Assembly: GCA_026393855.1 (NCBI GenBank)
Contig: JAPKZJ010000072.1
Coordinates: 1 to 64,000, forward strand
DNA: 64,000 nucleotides
Direction of reading: 5' to 3'
DNA from: Candidatus Aminicenantes bacterium
GTDB taxonomy: Bacteria; Acidobacteriota; Aminicenantia; Aminicenantales; UBA4085
A program made the position numbers and the translations under genes. Under the pieces are notes generated by a model that saw only the letters and a program-made list of their open reading frames with translations, made no database searches and was not told where the DNA came from. Below, in pieces: positions 35,431 to 44,605 of the stretch (position 1 is the first letter of the stretch; every line of letters begins with the position of its first letter).

Positions 35431-38400
35431 ATGAATCCTCTCCGTGTTCTTGCCGCGGCCCTCGCGGCGATGGCGCTGGCCACCGGCGCTCCGGCGGGCT
35501 GCCAGAGCCCGACCGGGTTCGCGAATCCGGAGAATATCCCTCCCTTTCCCGCCCACGCCATCGGCGTCCCCTCGCGGGCGCCGGATTTCGACGCCTGGCC
35601 CGGCTTCCAATCGCCCCCTTCCGGATATGGGGAAGTGGCCTTCTTCTGGTGGCAGGGGGACCCGCTGACCAAGGAGCGCCTGACCTGGCAGCTCGATCAG
35701 CTTACTGGCAAAGGCATCACCGGCCTCCAGATCAATTATGCCCACACGGATAAAGGCGGCGTGTCCTACGGACTGTCGATGCGGAGCGATCCGCCGATCT
35801 TTTCGCCCCCCTGGTGGGATCTCGTCCAATGGTTCGCCGCCGAGGCCCAAAAACGGGGCCTATCGATCAGCCTGAGCGACTATACCCTCGGCCTGGGGCA
35901 GGGGAAGGCCATGGACGAGGCGGCCGCTGCCGTCCCCGGCTTGGTCGGGTCCGAGCTCCGCCTGGAAACGAAAGCTGTGGCCGGCGGCGAGGCGCTGGAT
36001 TGGGCGCCTCCGGCCGGCTGGATTTCCCTGACCGCGCTTCGGGAAGGGGAAGTGGGGCGCGTCTCGGAGCCGATGGTGGATTTGCGCGACCATGTCCGGG
36101 ACGGCCGACTGCTCTGGCGGGTGCCCGAAGGCCGCTGGAGCGTCATCGCCGTCTTTCCGCAGAAGGTGAACCCTTCGCTCGATCCGACCCATCCGGACTC
36201 GGGCCGGGCCTATATCGAGCATTTCTTCGCGCCTTTTGAGCGGCACCTGCCGGGCCAGGGCGGGAAGGCGCTGAATTTCTTCTTCTCGGACGAGCTCGAA
36301 TTCCGGCTTCCGGGGCTCATCTGGAGCGAGCGGCTGGCGGACGCGTTTCGGGCCCGCAAGGGCTACGACCTCCGGTCCCTGCTGGCCGGGCTGTTCGTCG
36401 ACATCGGGCCGCACACGCCCAAGATCCGGATGGATTACAACGACGTCCGGGTGGCCTTGAGTGAGGAAAATTTTTTTCGTCCGGTCTTCGAATGGCATCA
36501 GAAGCGGGGCATGATCTACGGCTGCGACCACGGCGGCCGGGGACTGGACGTCACCGAGTTCGGCGACTATTTCCGCACCCAGCGCTGGAACCAGGGGCCG
36601 GGCTGCGACCAGCCGACCCTGGATAAGAATTTAATCAAGGCCAAGGTCGCCTCTTCGATCGCCCATCTCTATGACCGGCCGCGGGTTTGGCTGGAAGGCT
36701 ATCACAGCAGCGGCTGGGGCACGACCTCGGCCGCGATCGCCGACGCGACCTTTGCCGATTTCCTGATGGGTCACAATCTCCTGTCCTTCCACGGCCTGTA
36801 TTACTCCACTCACGGCGGCTGGTGGGAATGGGCCCCGCCCGACAACCACTGGCGGATGCCTTACTGGGGCCATCTGGACGGCTTTATGACCGCCATCCGC
36901 CGATTGAGCTTCCTCTTCTCGCAAGGCCGGCACGTCTGCGATGTCGCGATCATGTACCCCGTCGCCCCGGCCGAAGCCGGAATAGACGGAGCCCGTGCCG
37001 TCGAGACGGCCTTTGCCATAGGACGGAAGCTCTACGGCGAGGGCATCGATTTCGACTTCATCGATTTTGAGTCGCTGAAACGGGCCCGGATCGACCGGCG
37101 GGCCTTGAGCGTTTCGGGCGAGCGATACCGCGTCCTCCTTCTGCCGGCGATGCGAGCCATCCGTTTCGCCGCCCTGCGGAAGGCGGCGGAGTTCGCCGCA
37201 GCCGGCGGGACTGTGATCGCCGTTGGGAGCCTGCCCGAAGCCAGCGAACGAGCCGGCCGGGACGACCCCGTCCTGAACAAGATCGTGCTGAAGACTTTCG
37301 GACTCGAGGCCGGGCCAGCGGCTGCCTTGAAGAGCCCGTTCGTCCGGCTGGGCGAAACGGGTGGGCTGACCGCTGTGGCGCCCGGTCCCGAGGATGCCGT
37401 CGGCGTCATCCAAAAGACAAACGCACCGGACTTGGCTTTCGAGACGGGGGGAAAGACGCCCGTTTATTTCCTCCACCGGCGCATCGGGCCGCGCGATGTC
37501 TATGGACTTTATGGGCTTCCCCAAGGCGCCTCTGTCCGATTCCGGGCTTCCGGCCGGGTCGAGCGTTGGGATCCGTGGACGGGCCGGGCCAGCCCGCTCG
37601 CGGTCCAGGAACAGGCGGACGGGCATACGCGCCTCCGCCTGCCTCTGTCCGCGGAGGAAGTCCAGCTGATCGTCTTTAGCCCCGGCCGTGCAGAAATCGA
37701 AAAAGCCGTCGCCGCGGCGGAGTCCGAGATCATCGAGATCGGCGGCCCCTGGACGAGCGAGCTTCGGCCGACGCTGGACAATCGGTGGGGCGATTTCCGC
37801 TGGCCGCCGAGCCCCGGATTCATCGGGGCCGAAGTCCGGCGCTTCCGCTATGCCTTCGAGGACCGGCCGGGGGCGGGCCCGACGGCGCCCGCTGCCGACT
37901 CGCCGTTCTGGCGGCCGCAGACGGCTTCCTTCGGACAGCGATTTTGGCGGCTCGGGCCCGTTCCCGACGGCGTCGATACGGGCGAGCTGGAAAAGCGGCT
38001 GCTCGAACAAGGCCGGCCGAATCCTTCCCGGCCGGTCCCGGCAGGCGGCGACAGGCTCGTCTGGGCCCCCTACGATTTTTCCTGGCGCGAGGGTGTTGAG
38101 GGCGATCCTGGCCACCAGGGATATCACGGCTTGAAAGAAGAAATGCCCGACGATTTCATCCGCTTGGGAAAGCCCAGGCTGGAATCGACGACCATCGTTC
38201 GCGAAAAAGAGGCGGCCGGATCGCGTTATTACCTGTGGACGGCCATCGCGGCGGCCCGCATGTCCGCCGGACGGCTCGTCGCCGGCGGGATGAAACCGGC
38301 GGCGGTCTGGGTCGGCGGGCGCCTGATCGTGAATTTCGACTCGCCCTTCGAGCTTGAGGCCGGCGCGACTCCCGTATTGCTACGCTATGATCAACCGGGA

Positions 38401-39147
38401 ACCGGCTGGCTTCTCGCCGTCGAGCCGGATTTCCATATGCCCGAACCCATCCCCGGCTCGCTGGCCATGAGATGGGAAGGCGCCCAGGGCGTATTTCCGT
38501 TCGATGTGCGGCCCGACGATCCGCATCCCGCCGGCTGGTATCGGTTCAAGGCCGCTCCCGGCCTGAAGGCCATGATCGTGACCGCTATCGGCGAAGTCGA
38601 GGCCTGGGCGGAGGGAGCGCCGCTGGCGTCCGCCGAAGCGGCGGGCGGCGCGCGCGGGGCCCGTCGGCTCCGTTTCGCGCTTCCCGGGATCATCCGCGGC
38701 GAAGCCGATATCGTCCTGCGCATCCGCCACGAACGCGGCGTCTACGGTGGAGCGGCCTTGCCGGAGCCTGTCGAACTCGAGTGCGGCGAGGGCGAGCTTG
38801 CGGCCGGGGATTGGTCCCGATACGAGGGACTGGAGAGCTATTCCGGAGGGATGCTATATAAAAAAGAAGTCTCCGGGCTCAACCCGCCGGACGGCGGGCG
38901 CGTGACGCTCGATCTGGGCGGAGTCTCGTCGTCGGCCGAAGTCATCGTCAACGGGAAATCGTGCGGCATCCGGGTCGCGCCGCCCTGGCGCTGGGATATC
39001 GGCGAACGGATTCGGAAAGGTTCGAATTCCATCACGATCCTCGTCTGCAATACCCTGGCCAACCACTACCTGACCATCCCAACCCGGTATCGAGGGAGCC
39101 CCGTATCCGGACTGCTGGGGCCGGTGCGTTTGTTCGTTGAAAAATAA
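35431..39147 (+). CDS. Exported GH106-like alpha-L-rhamnosidase (lipoprotein)
   Basis: 1238 residues. A signal with a possible lipobox (TGAPAGC) is followed by the N-terminal barrel-type catalytic region typical of GH106: VAFFWWQGDPLTKERLTWQL, FSPPWWDLVQWFAAEAQKRG, FFFSDELEFRLPGLIWSERL, then GTTSAAIADATFADF and GLYYSTHGGWWEWAPPDNHW. The C-terminal part carries beta-sandwich modules ending in a galactose-binding-like domain (LDLGGVSSSAEVIVNGKSCG, APPWRWDIGERIRKG). Enzymes of this type remove rhamnose from plant or bacterial polysaccharides outside the cell. Length and layout fit the family. Assignment is by motif pattern, so another GH2-clan activity is possible. It lies downstream of the ABC exporter genes but with its own apparent promoter. 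Confidence 0.75.
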   Translation: MNPLRVLAAALAAMALATGAPAGCQSPTGFANPENIPPFPAHAIGVPSRAPDFDAWPGFQSPPSGYGEVAFFWWQGDPLTKERLTWQLDQLTGKGITGLQINYAHTDKGGVSYGLSMRSDPPIFSPPWWDLVQWFAAEAQKRGLSISLSDYTLGLGQGKAMDEAAAAVPGLVGSELRLETKAVAGGEALDWAPPAGWISLTALREGEVGRVSEPMVDLRDHVRDGRLLWRVPEGRWSVIAVFPQKVNPSLDPTHPDSGRAYIEHFFAPFERHLPGQGGKALNFFFSDELEFRLPGLIWSERLADAFRARKGYDLRSLLAGLFVDIGPHTPKIRMDYNDVRVALSEENFFRPVFEWHQKRGMIYGCDHGGRGLDVTEFGDYFRTQRWNQGPGCDQPTLDKNLIKAKVASSIAHLYDRPRVWLEGYHSSGWGTTSAAIADATFADFLMGHNLLSFHGLYYSTHGGWWEWAPPDNHWRMPYWGHLDGFMTAIRRLSFLFSQGRHVCDVAIMYPVAPAEAGIDGARAVETAFAIGRKLYGEGIDFDFIDFESLKRARIDRRALSVSGERYRVLLLPAMRAIRFAALRKAAEFAAAGGTVIAVGSLPEASERAGRDDPVLNKIVLKTFGLEAGPAAALKSPFVRLGETGGLTAVAPGPEDAVGVIQKTNAPDLAFETGGKTPVYFLHRRIGPRDVYGLYGLPQGASVRFRASGRVERWDPWTGRASPLAVQEQADGHTRLRLPLSAEEVQLIVFSPGRAEIEKAVAAAESEIIEIGGPWTSELRPTLDNRWGDFRWPPSPGFIGAEVRRFRYAFEDRPGAGPTAPAADSPFWRPQTASFGQRFWRLGPVPDGVDTGELEKRLLEQGRPNPSRPVPAGGDRLVWAPYDFSWREGVEGDPGHQGYHGLKEEMPDDFIRLGKPRLESTTIVREKEAAGSRYYLWTAIAAARMSAGRLVAGGMKPAAVWVGGRLIVNFDSPFELEAGATPVLLRYDQPGTGWLLAVEPDFHMPEPIPGSLAMRWEGAQGVFPFDVRPDDPHPAGWYRFKAAPGLKAMIVTAIGEVEAWAEGAPLASAEAAGGARGARRLRFALPGIIRGEADIVLRIRHERGVYGGAALPEPVELECGEGELAAGDWSRYEGLESYSGGMLYKKEVSGLNPPDGGRVTLDLGGVSSSAEVIVNGKSCGIRVAPPWRWDIGERIRKGSNSITILVCNTLANHYLTIPTRYRGSPVSGLLGPVRLFVEK

Positions 39148-39160
39148 AAGCCGACGGTGG

Positions 39161-40006
39161 CTACGCGGGCTGCCGGGTCAGTTCCTGCAGGTCTTTTTGA
39201 AGCCGCATCGTGATCGCGCCGGGCCGGCCCGTACGGAAAGGGCGGCCGTGAATCCGCACGACGGGGGTGACCTCCGTCGTGGTCCCGACGATCATCAGCT
39301 CTTCGGCGCGATCCAGATCCGACTCGAAGAGAGGCGCTTCCCGGCAGGGGATGCCTGTCTTGCGACAAATCTCAAGGACGGCCATCCGGGTGATCCCGCC
39401 CAGGATATAGTTTGTTTTCGGAGGCGTGACGACGACGCCGTCGTAAACCGCGAAAAGATTCGTGTGCGTCCCCTCCAGGAGCGCTCCGTCGCGGACGAAG
39501 ACGGCTTCCGCGGCCTGTTGCTCATGAGCCGCCTGGTTGGCCAGGACATTGGCGGTCAGGCCCACGGTTTTGACGTCGCAGCGGGCCCAGCGCTGGTCGG
39601 AGACCAGGATCACGTTGACCCCGTCGGCCAGGTCGTCGACATGGGGGAAAAACGGCTTGACGGCCGCATAGACGGTCAAGGCCGTTTCCGGGGGAGGAAA
39701 ACGATGGGTCCGGGTCGCGGTCCCGCGGGTCACCTGGATATAGACAGTGGCCTCGCCCTCGGCCAGCCGGTTTTCCTCGATCAGGTTGGCGGTGATATCG
39801 GCTAAGTCGTTAAAGTCGGTCGTCTTCAGGCGGAGGGCCCGGGCTCCGTTATTCAGGCGCTCGAGATGATCCGCGGATCGGAACAGCCGGCCCCGGTAGC
39901 TGCGAATGACTTCGTACAGGCCGTCGGCGAACAAAAAACCCCGGTCGTCCGGCGAGACCGTGATCTGTTCTTGCGGCAGGTAGCGCCCGTTCCAATAGGC
40001 GAGCAT
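39161..40006 (-). CDS. dat: D-amino-acid aminotransferase (class IV PLP enzyme)
   Basis: 281 residues. A fold-type IV aminotransferase that interconverts D-amino acids and 2-oxoacids, feeding D-Ala/D-Glu to peptidoglycan. The PLP lysine is Lys146 in RCDVKTVGLTANVLA, at the same position as in Bacillus D-alanine aminotransferase. Other marks are YWNGRYLPQEQITVSPDDRGFLFADGLYE split at the start, EGTHTNLFAV and GGITRMAVLEI. A branched-chain aminotransferase is less likely given the motif around the lysine. It starts 11 bases downstream of engB and is probably co-transcribed with it. Confidence 0.88.
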   Translation of the reverse strand: MLAYWNGRYLPQEQITVSPDDRGFLFADGLYEVIRSYRGRLFRSADHLERLNNGARALRLKTTDFNDLADITANLIEENRLAEGEATVYIQVTRGTATRTHRFPPPETALTVYAAVKPFFPHVDDLADGVNVILVSDQRWARCDVKTVGLTANVLANQAAHEQQAAEAVFVRDGALLEGTHTNLFAVYDGVVVTPPKTNYILGGITRMAVLEICRKTGIPCREAPLFESDLDRAEELMIVGTTTEVTPVVRIHGRPFRTGRPGAITMRLQKDLQELTRQPA

Positions 40007-40017
40007 CGGCCTCCCCT

Positions 40018-40587
40018 CTATCCGAAGATCTCGGCGGCCAGCTCTTTCTGACCGATCCCCTTGTCCGAGGAATAGGGGATGACCTTGTGGCCTCCGAACA
40101 GGCCCCGGAGCTCCCGCAGGCGAGCCTCGGTCCTGGCTTTCTTGATTTTATCGACCTTGTTGGCGACTATGACGAGGGTCTTCCCCGTTGCCTCCAGGGA
40201 TCGCAGCATCTCGAAATCGTTTTCCGTCGGACCGACCTCGGCGTCGATGATGAGGACGACGCACTTGGGCCGGTAGGGGGATTGGAACAGGTACCAGTCG
40301 ATCAGGCGGTGCAGCTCGCGCTTCCGCTCCAGCGAATGCTTGGAATACCCGTAGCCCGGCAGGTCGAGGAGGTAGAAGCGGCCCTCGATCAGGAAAAGAT
40401 TGATCTCCTGCGTCCGGCCGGGAAACGAGCTGGTCCGGGCCAGGCCTTTCTGGCCGGTCAGGGAATTGATGACGCTGGATTTTCCGACGTTGGAGCGGCC
40501 GATAAAGGCGATCTGGGGCTTGCCGTCCTCCAGGACGGAATCGGGCTTGACGATGCCCTTGAGAAAGCGCGCCGAAAGGATCTTCAC
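40018..40587 (-). CDS. engB: Ribosome-biogenesis GTPase EngB (YihA/YsxC)
   Basis: 189 residues; a small GTPase needed for 50S subunit assembly. G motifs are in order: G1 GRSNVGKSS (30-38), a G2 region with SSFPGRTQEIN, G3 DLPGYGY, G4 NKVDK, G5 near YSS. Length is normal for the family. It is upstream of dat with an 11-base gap and divergent from the GIY-YIG gene. Confidence 0.95.
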   Translation of the reverse strand: MKILSARFLKGIVKPDSVLEDGKPQIAFIGRSNVGKSSVINSLTGQKGLARTSSFPGRTQEINLFLIEGRFYLLDLPGYGYSKHSLERKRELHRLIDWYLFQSPYRPKCVVLIIDAEVGPTENDFEMLRSLEATGKTLVIVANKVDKIKKARTEARLRELRGLFGGHKVIPYSSDKGIGQKELAAEIFG

Positions 40588-40685
40588 TCGGACATCATAA
40601 CAGAAACGGGGCCCGGGACGCGATTGACTTCGCTCCTCGGGCCGTCGTATCCTCGGCCCGTGACGACGCCGACAGCTGAAGAATC

Positions 40686-41072
40686 ATGAAACCGATCTAC
40701 CGACGCATGCTGCGCGGGATGAAAGCCAAGGCGGAGGGGTCCGTCTCGGAGTCGGCGGCCGTGTGGCACCTCTACATCCTGTGCTGCGGCGATGGGTCGT
40801 TTTACACGGGCGTGACCACGGATATCGAACGCCGCTTTCGCGAGCATCAAGAAGGGACGGCCTCCCGATATACCCGGACCCATCGCCCCGTCGGGCTTGT
40901 CCATCGGGAGGAGTGCGGCACCCGGTCGCAAGCCCTGTCGCGGGAGTGCGCCGTCAAGACTTTGAGCCGCGAGAAGAAGGAGGCGCTTGTCGCGGGCGGC
41001 GCAAAGCCGAAAGCCGCCGGAGCCGGGAAAACCCTCAAAACGAAGAAGGCCGCGCCGAAGCGCAAACGATGA
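40686..41072 (+). CDS. GIY-YIG nuclease-superfamily protein (UPF0213/YhbQ-like) with basic tail
   Basis: 128 residues. The core WHLYILCCGDGSFYTGVTTDIERRFREH matches stand-alone GIY-YIG proteins of the UPF0213 group (shown here in family order; the conserved Tyr, Arg and Glu positions are intact). About 20 N-terminal residues precede it; a later ATG (40707 or 40719) may be the true start. The Lys/Ala/Pro-rich tail (about 98-128) suggests nucleic-acid binding. Possible role in DNA repair or branched-DNA cleavage, unproven for this subgroup. The stop overlaps the next start (ATGA). Confidence 0.8.
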   Translation: MKPIYRRMLRGMKAKAEGSVSESAAVWHLYILCCGDGSFYTGVTTDIERRFREHQEGTASRYTRTHRPVGLVHREECGTRSQALSRECAVKTLSREKKEALVAGGAKPKAAGAGKTLKTKKAAPKRKR

Positions 41073-42160
41073 AAGCCCGTCGGGCCTGGCTCTGGATGTC
41101 CCTGGGTGCGGCGGCCTTCGGCCTCCAGCTTGGGCTGGGTCGGGAATCCGTCCTGGTGGAGCGGGTCTTCTCCCGAGGTCTTTTCGTCGCCTTCCGCTGG
41201 GTCTGGGACTACACCCTGGGGCTCTCGCCCGTTCCGCTGCTTGACGTCTTTCTCGCGGCGGTCGCGATCGGACTCGGCCGGTGGATCGTCCGGCGTCTCC
41301 GGGGCGCGGCCCGGGCCTCCGACGCTCTGCGGAAGAAACCGGTTCGGCGGTTCCTATTCGCGGCGCTGGCCTGGGCCGGGAAGCTCGTCTTCTTTTTCTA
41401 TATCCTCTGGGGCTTCAATTACAACCGCGTCGGAGTGGCTCGACAGATGGGCCTCGAAACAACGCCTTTGAGCGCGGTCGAGCTGGCGGCCGAGGCGGGT
41501 TGGGCCGGCCGGCAGGCGTCCGAAGCCCGGGCTTCGATCCCCGGCGCAACGGCCGCGATCTTGAGTGACGCGAGTCTTCCCGGCCGTTTGGAGTCTTCCC
41601 TGCGCGGCGACTTGGCGGCGGTCCTGAAGCGGGCCGGCTATCCCGCCCCCGGCCGCGTCCGGGTAAGGACTTTCTTCCCGGGCGGCTGGATGATGCGCTT
41701 TTCCAGCACCGGCATCTATATCCCGTTCTTCGGGGAGGGGTATACGGCGGGCAACCTCCTGGCCTACGAAAAGCCTTTCACGATGGCCCACGAAATGGCC
41801 CACGGCTTCGGGATCACGAACGAGGGGGAAGCCAACTTCCTGGCCTTTCTGGCCTGCCGGGCCTCGGGCTGGCCGATCGTAAGATACTCCGGATACGCCG
41901 GCTATTGGGAATATGCGGCCGGAGAGCTGGCCCGCGCGTCCAGGGATGATTTTCGGGTGCTTTGGGCGGCGCTGCCCGAGGGGATGCAAGGCGATCTCCG
42001 GGCGGCCCAGGCGAACGCGGCCCGATACCGCGGCGCCCTGGAGCGAGTGAGCAGCCGAGTGTACGCGCAATATCTCAAATCCCAAGGCATCGCCGAAGGG
42101 CTGATGAGCTATTCGCGCTTCGTCGGCCTGGTCGCGGCCTGGAAGAAGAAAAGCGGCTGA
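41069..42160 (+). CDS. DUF3810-family membrane protein with zincin-like HExxH
   Basis: 363 residues from ATG 41069, overlapping the GIY-YIG stop by 4 bases. Three hydrophobic segments in the first 120 residues (around LWMSLGAAAFGLQLGL, VPLLDVFLAAVAIGLG and LFAALAWAGKLVFFFYILWG) anchor it. A large following domain carries FTMAHEMAHGFGI, the HExxH zinc-protease motif, with an Asn-Glu-Gly-Glu-Ala-Asn run just after it that can supply the third ligand. This matches DUF3810, whose substrate is unknown. It is convergent with the small Cys-rich gene, 12 bases away. Confidence 0.82.
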   Translation: MKARRAWLWMSLGAAAFGLQLGLGRESVLVERVFSRGLFVAFRWVWDYTLGLSPVPLLDVFLAAVAIGLGRWIVRRLRGAARASDALRKKPVRRFLFAALAWAGKLVFFFYILWGFNYNRVGVARQMGLETTPLSAVELAAEAGWAGRQASEARASIPGATAAILSDASLPGRLESSLRGDLAAVLKRAGYPAPGRVRVRTFFPGGWMMRFSSTGIYIPFFGEGYTAGNLLAYEKPFTMAHEMAHGFGITNEGEANFLAFLACRASGWPIVRYSGYAGYWEYAAGELARASRDDFRVLWAALPEGMQGDLRAAQANAARYRGALERVSSRVYAQYLKSQGIAEGLMSYSRFVGLVAAWKKKSG

Positions 42161-42172
42161 CCGGCGGCGGCC

Positions 42173-42361
42173 CTAGCCCGTTGCGATCCCGCCATTGGCC
42201 GGGTTCGGGATCGGAGCCCAGTCCGGGCAGGCGAACTTGTAGTTCTCCATCCGGGTCATGATGCTGTATTTCAGGCATCGCCCGACGAAGGGCTGGGTCT
42301 CCTCGAACCAGCGGCAGGCGCCGCAGAACTTCTTCGGCTTTCGATTGGTCGCAGGTTTCAA
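42173..42361 (-). CDS. Small four-cysteine protein, TTG start
   Basis: About 62 residues. Cysteines are spaced as FCGACRWFEE, GRCLKY and FACPDW, probably a zinc- or cluster-binding knuckle. No ATG lies before the cysteines. TTG at 42361 sits 6 bases after AAGGGGGG, a strong SD, so a TTG start is likely; TTG 42367 is the alternative. The family is unknown to me. Confidence 0.55.
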   Translation of the reverse strand: MKPATNRKPKKFCGACRWFEETQPFVGRCLKYSIMTRMENYKFACPDWAPIPNPANGGIATG

Positions 42362-42484
42362 TTCCAACCCCCCTTCTGCAAATTTAATTTTACGAAGACC
42401 CGATCGGGCTGTCAAGCCGCGTTTTTTGTTTCGCCGTCGAAACTGCTATAGTGGAGGCGCCCCGAACGGGGCCGGAGTATCGAC

Positions 42485-43171
42485 ATGCCCCTTCTCAACG
42501 ACATCCCCGCGCTCGTCGACGAAAAAGCCTTCCGGCGCGCCCTGCGCGTACCCGAGGCCGGCGACGAGGCGTCGGGGGCGGCGGAAATTCTCGCGGCGGC
42601 CGTCCCCTTGCTCAAGCCGCGGGCCTATTTTCGGGACGCCTTCGTCGACGGCCGCGACGACGGCGGCGTCGTCATCGGCGGATGCGCCTTTCGCAGCCGG
42701 GTTTTGCGCGCGCAGCTGGATTCGATCGAGAGAGTCTTCCCCTTCGTCATCACGGTCGGCGGCGAGCTGGAGGCGGCGGCCTCGCTCCAGGATGATCTCC
42801 TTCGCCAGTACGCCTTCGAGATGATCGCGGATTTGGCTCTCGATGCGGCCGGGGCCAAGCTCGAGGCGCACATCCGCCGCGTCTTCGAGACCGGGCCGCT
42901 GTCGGCCATGAGTCCCGGCTCCCTGGAGGACTGGCCGCTCGAGGAACAGCGTCCGCTTTTCGCCTTGCTCGGCGAAGCCGAAGCCAAGCTGGGCGTGCGG
43001 CTGAACGACAGCCTCCTGATGGTGCCGCGCAAATCGGTCTCGGGGATCTTCTTCGCTTCCGAGGAGTCGTTCACCTCCTGCCGGCTCTGCCCGCGGGAGC
43101 GCTGTCAAGGGCGCCGTCAGCCGTTCGATGCCGCCAAGCGCCTGGCCTTCGGCCTGGAGGACAAGGCATGA
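42485..43171 (+). CDS. Stand-alone MetH-reactivation-domain-like protein with C-terminal Cys motif
   Basis: 228 residues, SD GGAG before the ATG. The second half matches the activation domain of B12-dependent methionine synthase: MSPGSLEDWPLEEQRPLFALL, then LGVRLNDSLLMVPRKSVSGI. It ends with CRLCPRERC, a CxxCxxxxC motif that could bind a metal or cluster and is not part of the MetH domain. In anaerobes such free-standing proteins accompany corrinoid enzymes and may bind SAM to help reactivate Co(II). It overlaps the next gene by ATGA. The two B12/rSAM enzymes elsewhere in the window show that this organism uses cobalamin. Confidence 0.82.
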   Translation: MPLLNDIPALVDEKAFRRALRVPEAGDEASGAAEILAAAVPLLKPRAYFRDAFVDGRDDGGVVIGGCAFRSRVLRAQLDSIERVFPFVITVGGELEAAASLQDDLLRQYAFEMIADLALDAAGAKLEAHIRRVFETGPLSAMSPGSLEDWPLEEQRPLFALLGEAEAKLGVRLNDSLLMVPRKSVSGIFFASEESFTSCRLCPRERCQGRRQPFDAAKRLAFGLEDKA

Positions 43172-44283
43172 CCCGGGCCCGGCTTGGCTTGGGGACGCGG
43201 GCGGCCCTCCTTCTTGGTGCGGTCGCGTCCATAGCCGGGATGATTTCCGCCGCGGGCTTCGGCCAGGCCGGAATCGTCGAAAGCATCACTTTTTCGAGCT
43301 CCGCCGCCGGCCTCGAAATCAAGGTTCAGGCCAAGGGTTTTTCGGACGCGTATCTGTTCACCATCGAAGGGCCGAACCGGATCATTCTGGACGTCTATGG
43401 CGCCGCTAAAACGACGGCGGCTCCGGCCACCGCGGTCAACGCGGGCGGGGTCAGCCGGATCCGATCGTCCCAATACGAGGCCGGCGTCGTCCGGATCGTC
43501 TTCGATGTCGCTTCGCCCTGGCCGACCTATTCCATGCGGCGGGCGGCCGACGGCTTCATCTTCCTCTTCCCGGCCGATCTGGCTGGGCCGCCGGCGCCCG
43601 ACATCACGGCGCCTGTCGTTAAGCCGGCCGAGAAAAAACCGGAAGCCGTCATCGTTCCGGCGCCGATCCCGGGGCCGGAGAAGAAGCTGGAATCCCCGGC
43701 CCCCGCCCCGATCTCGAAAGCGGCTCCACCCGAGGCCGCGACCACGAAGCCGAAGGCTGTCGAAAATGCGGCGCGGCCGGAAATATCCCGGGCCGGCATT
43801 CCGATCCGTTTTCAGGCGACGGCCGGGCTGGTGTCGCTTCGGGATTCGCTGCTTGCCGCGCGCTTCGGAAACGGCCCGGGGGTTGGCGCGGAAGTTGGTC
43901 TGGGCCTTTGGCCGTTCGCGGAAGTCTGGATTCTCTTCGATCATTTCGGCGCGACGGCCCCGGATGAGATCACCGGCCAGGATCGCACCATCCGCGTCAG
44001 CGTCCCCGCGGCCGGCTTGAAATTCCGGCTGGCCCAAGGGTTCTTAAGCCCCTATGTCGCCGCTGGAGCGGGATACTTTCTTTATTCGGAAAGATCGGGT
44101 TCGCTCGAAACGAAAGCCCGGGGCTTGGGCTTTCTGGCTTCGGCGGGATTCACCCTTCAGCTCGGGCGCCACATCCTGATCGACGCTTTTGCCCGCTATG
44201 CCCGCTGTCCGCTCAATCCCGCGGGGCGGGAGTTTGACGCCGGCGGATTCCGCCTGGGCGGCGGCCTGGGCTGGCGGTTTTAA
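43168..44283 (+). CDS. AMIN-domain outer-membrane beta-barrel protein
   Basis: 371 residues. Signal peptide (about 1-32), AMIN-type domain (about 35-130: VESITFSSSAAGLEIKVQA, FTIEGPNRIILDVYGA, RIRSSQYEAGVVRIVFDV), then a Pro/Ala/Lys linker (about 140-210) and a C-terminal region of alternating strands ending in aromatic Phe (GGGLGWRF), as in OmpA-like barrels (YVAAGAGYFLYSE, GFLASAGFTLQLG, DAFARYARC). AMIN domains bind peptidoglycan, so the protein may tether barrel and wall. It is coupled by ATGA to the MetH-reactivation-like gene, an odd pairing. Confidence 0.8.
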   Translation: MTRARLGLGTRAALLLGAVASIAGMISAAGFGQAGIVESITFSSSAAGLEIKVQAKGFSDAYLFTIEGPNRIILDVYGAAKTTAAPATAVNAGGVSRIRSSQYEAGVVRIVFDVASPWPTYSMRRAADGFIFLFPADLAGPPAPDITAPVVKPAEKKPEAVIVPAPIPGPEKKLESPAPAPISKAAPPEAATTKPKAVENAARPEISRAGIPIRFQATAGLVSLRDSLLAARFGNGPGVGAEVGLGLWPFAEVWILFDHFGATAPDEITGQDRTIRVSVPAAGLKFRLAQGFLSPYVAAGAGYFLYSERSGSLETKARGLGFLASAGFTLQLGRHILIDAFARYARCPLNPAGREFDAGGFRLGGGLGWRF

Positions 44284-44321
44284 CGAGCGAAGTGATTTGG
44301 TTTCTTATAATTGGCTTTCTC

Positions 44322-44598
44322 CCATTCTGCGTCGGGCCGTGAATCGGCTCGGTGTTTGGCCAACGGCGAAACCGCGCGGGTTTAGCCTTCCTGCGCACCT
44401 CCGCGAGGGAACCCAACGGGCGCCGAGGGATGTTTGAGCACGTGAAGATCAAACGAGAAAGAGACAGAGTGGGGGGACTATCGAGTTCGAAAGATCGAGC
44501 GTGCGGAGTTCCGCAGGCGCCGAGCGGAGAAGCGCGAGAAAGGCGTGAAAAACCCGCGCCGCCGGGCCAAATACCGAGCCGCCGGCCACGCAGAATGG
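44322..44598 (+). repeat. Dispersed giant-hairpin repeat, copy 1 (277 bases)
   Basis: Outer arms CCATTCTGCG (44322-44331) and CGCAGAATGG (44589-44598) pair perfectly. Next, CGGCTCGGTGTTTGGCC (44346-44362) pairs with GGCCAAATACCGAGCCG (17 pairs, one wobble), then GCGCGGGTT with AACCCGCGC. The core contains AACGGGCGCCGAGGG, TGTTTGAGCACGT and a perfect TGCGGA-GT-TCCGCA hairpin, also found in copy 2. It fills the 322-base gap between convergent genes. There is no U-tract after the stem, so it is not a simple terminator. Confidence 0.8.
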
Positions 44599-44605
44599 AA
44601 AAAAC

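Noticed and set aside
39016-39030. GGTTCGAATTCC, resembling a tRNA T-loop
   Set aside because: It is inside the GH106-like coding sequence with no acceptor stem or D arm around it.
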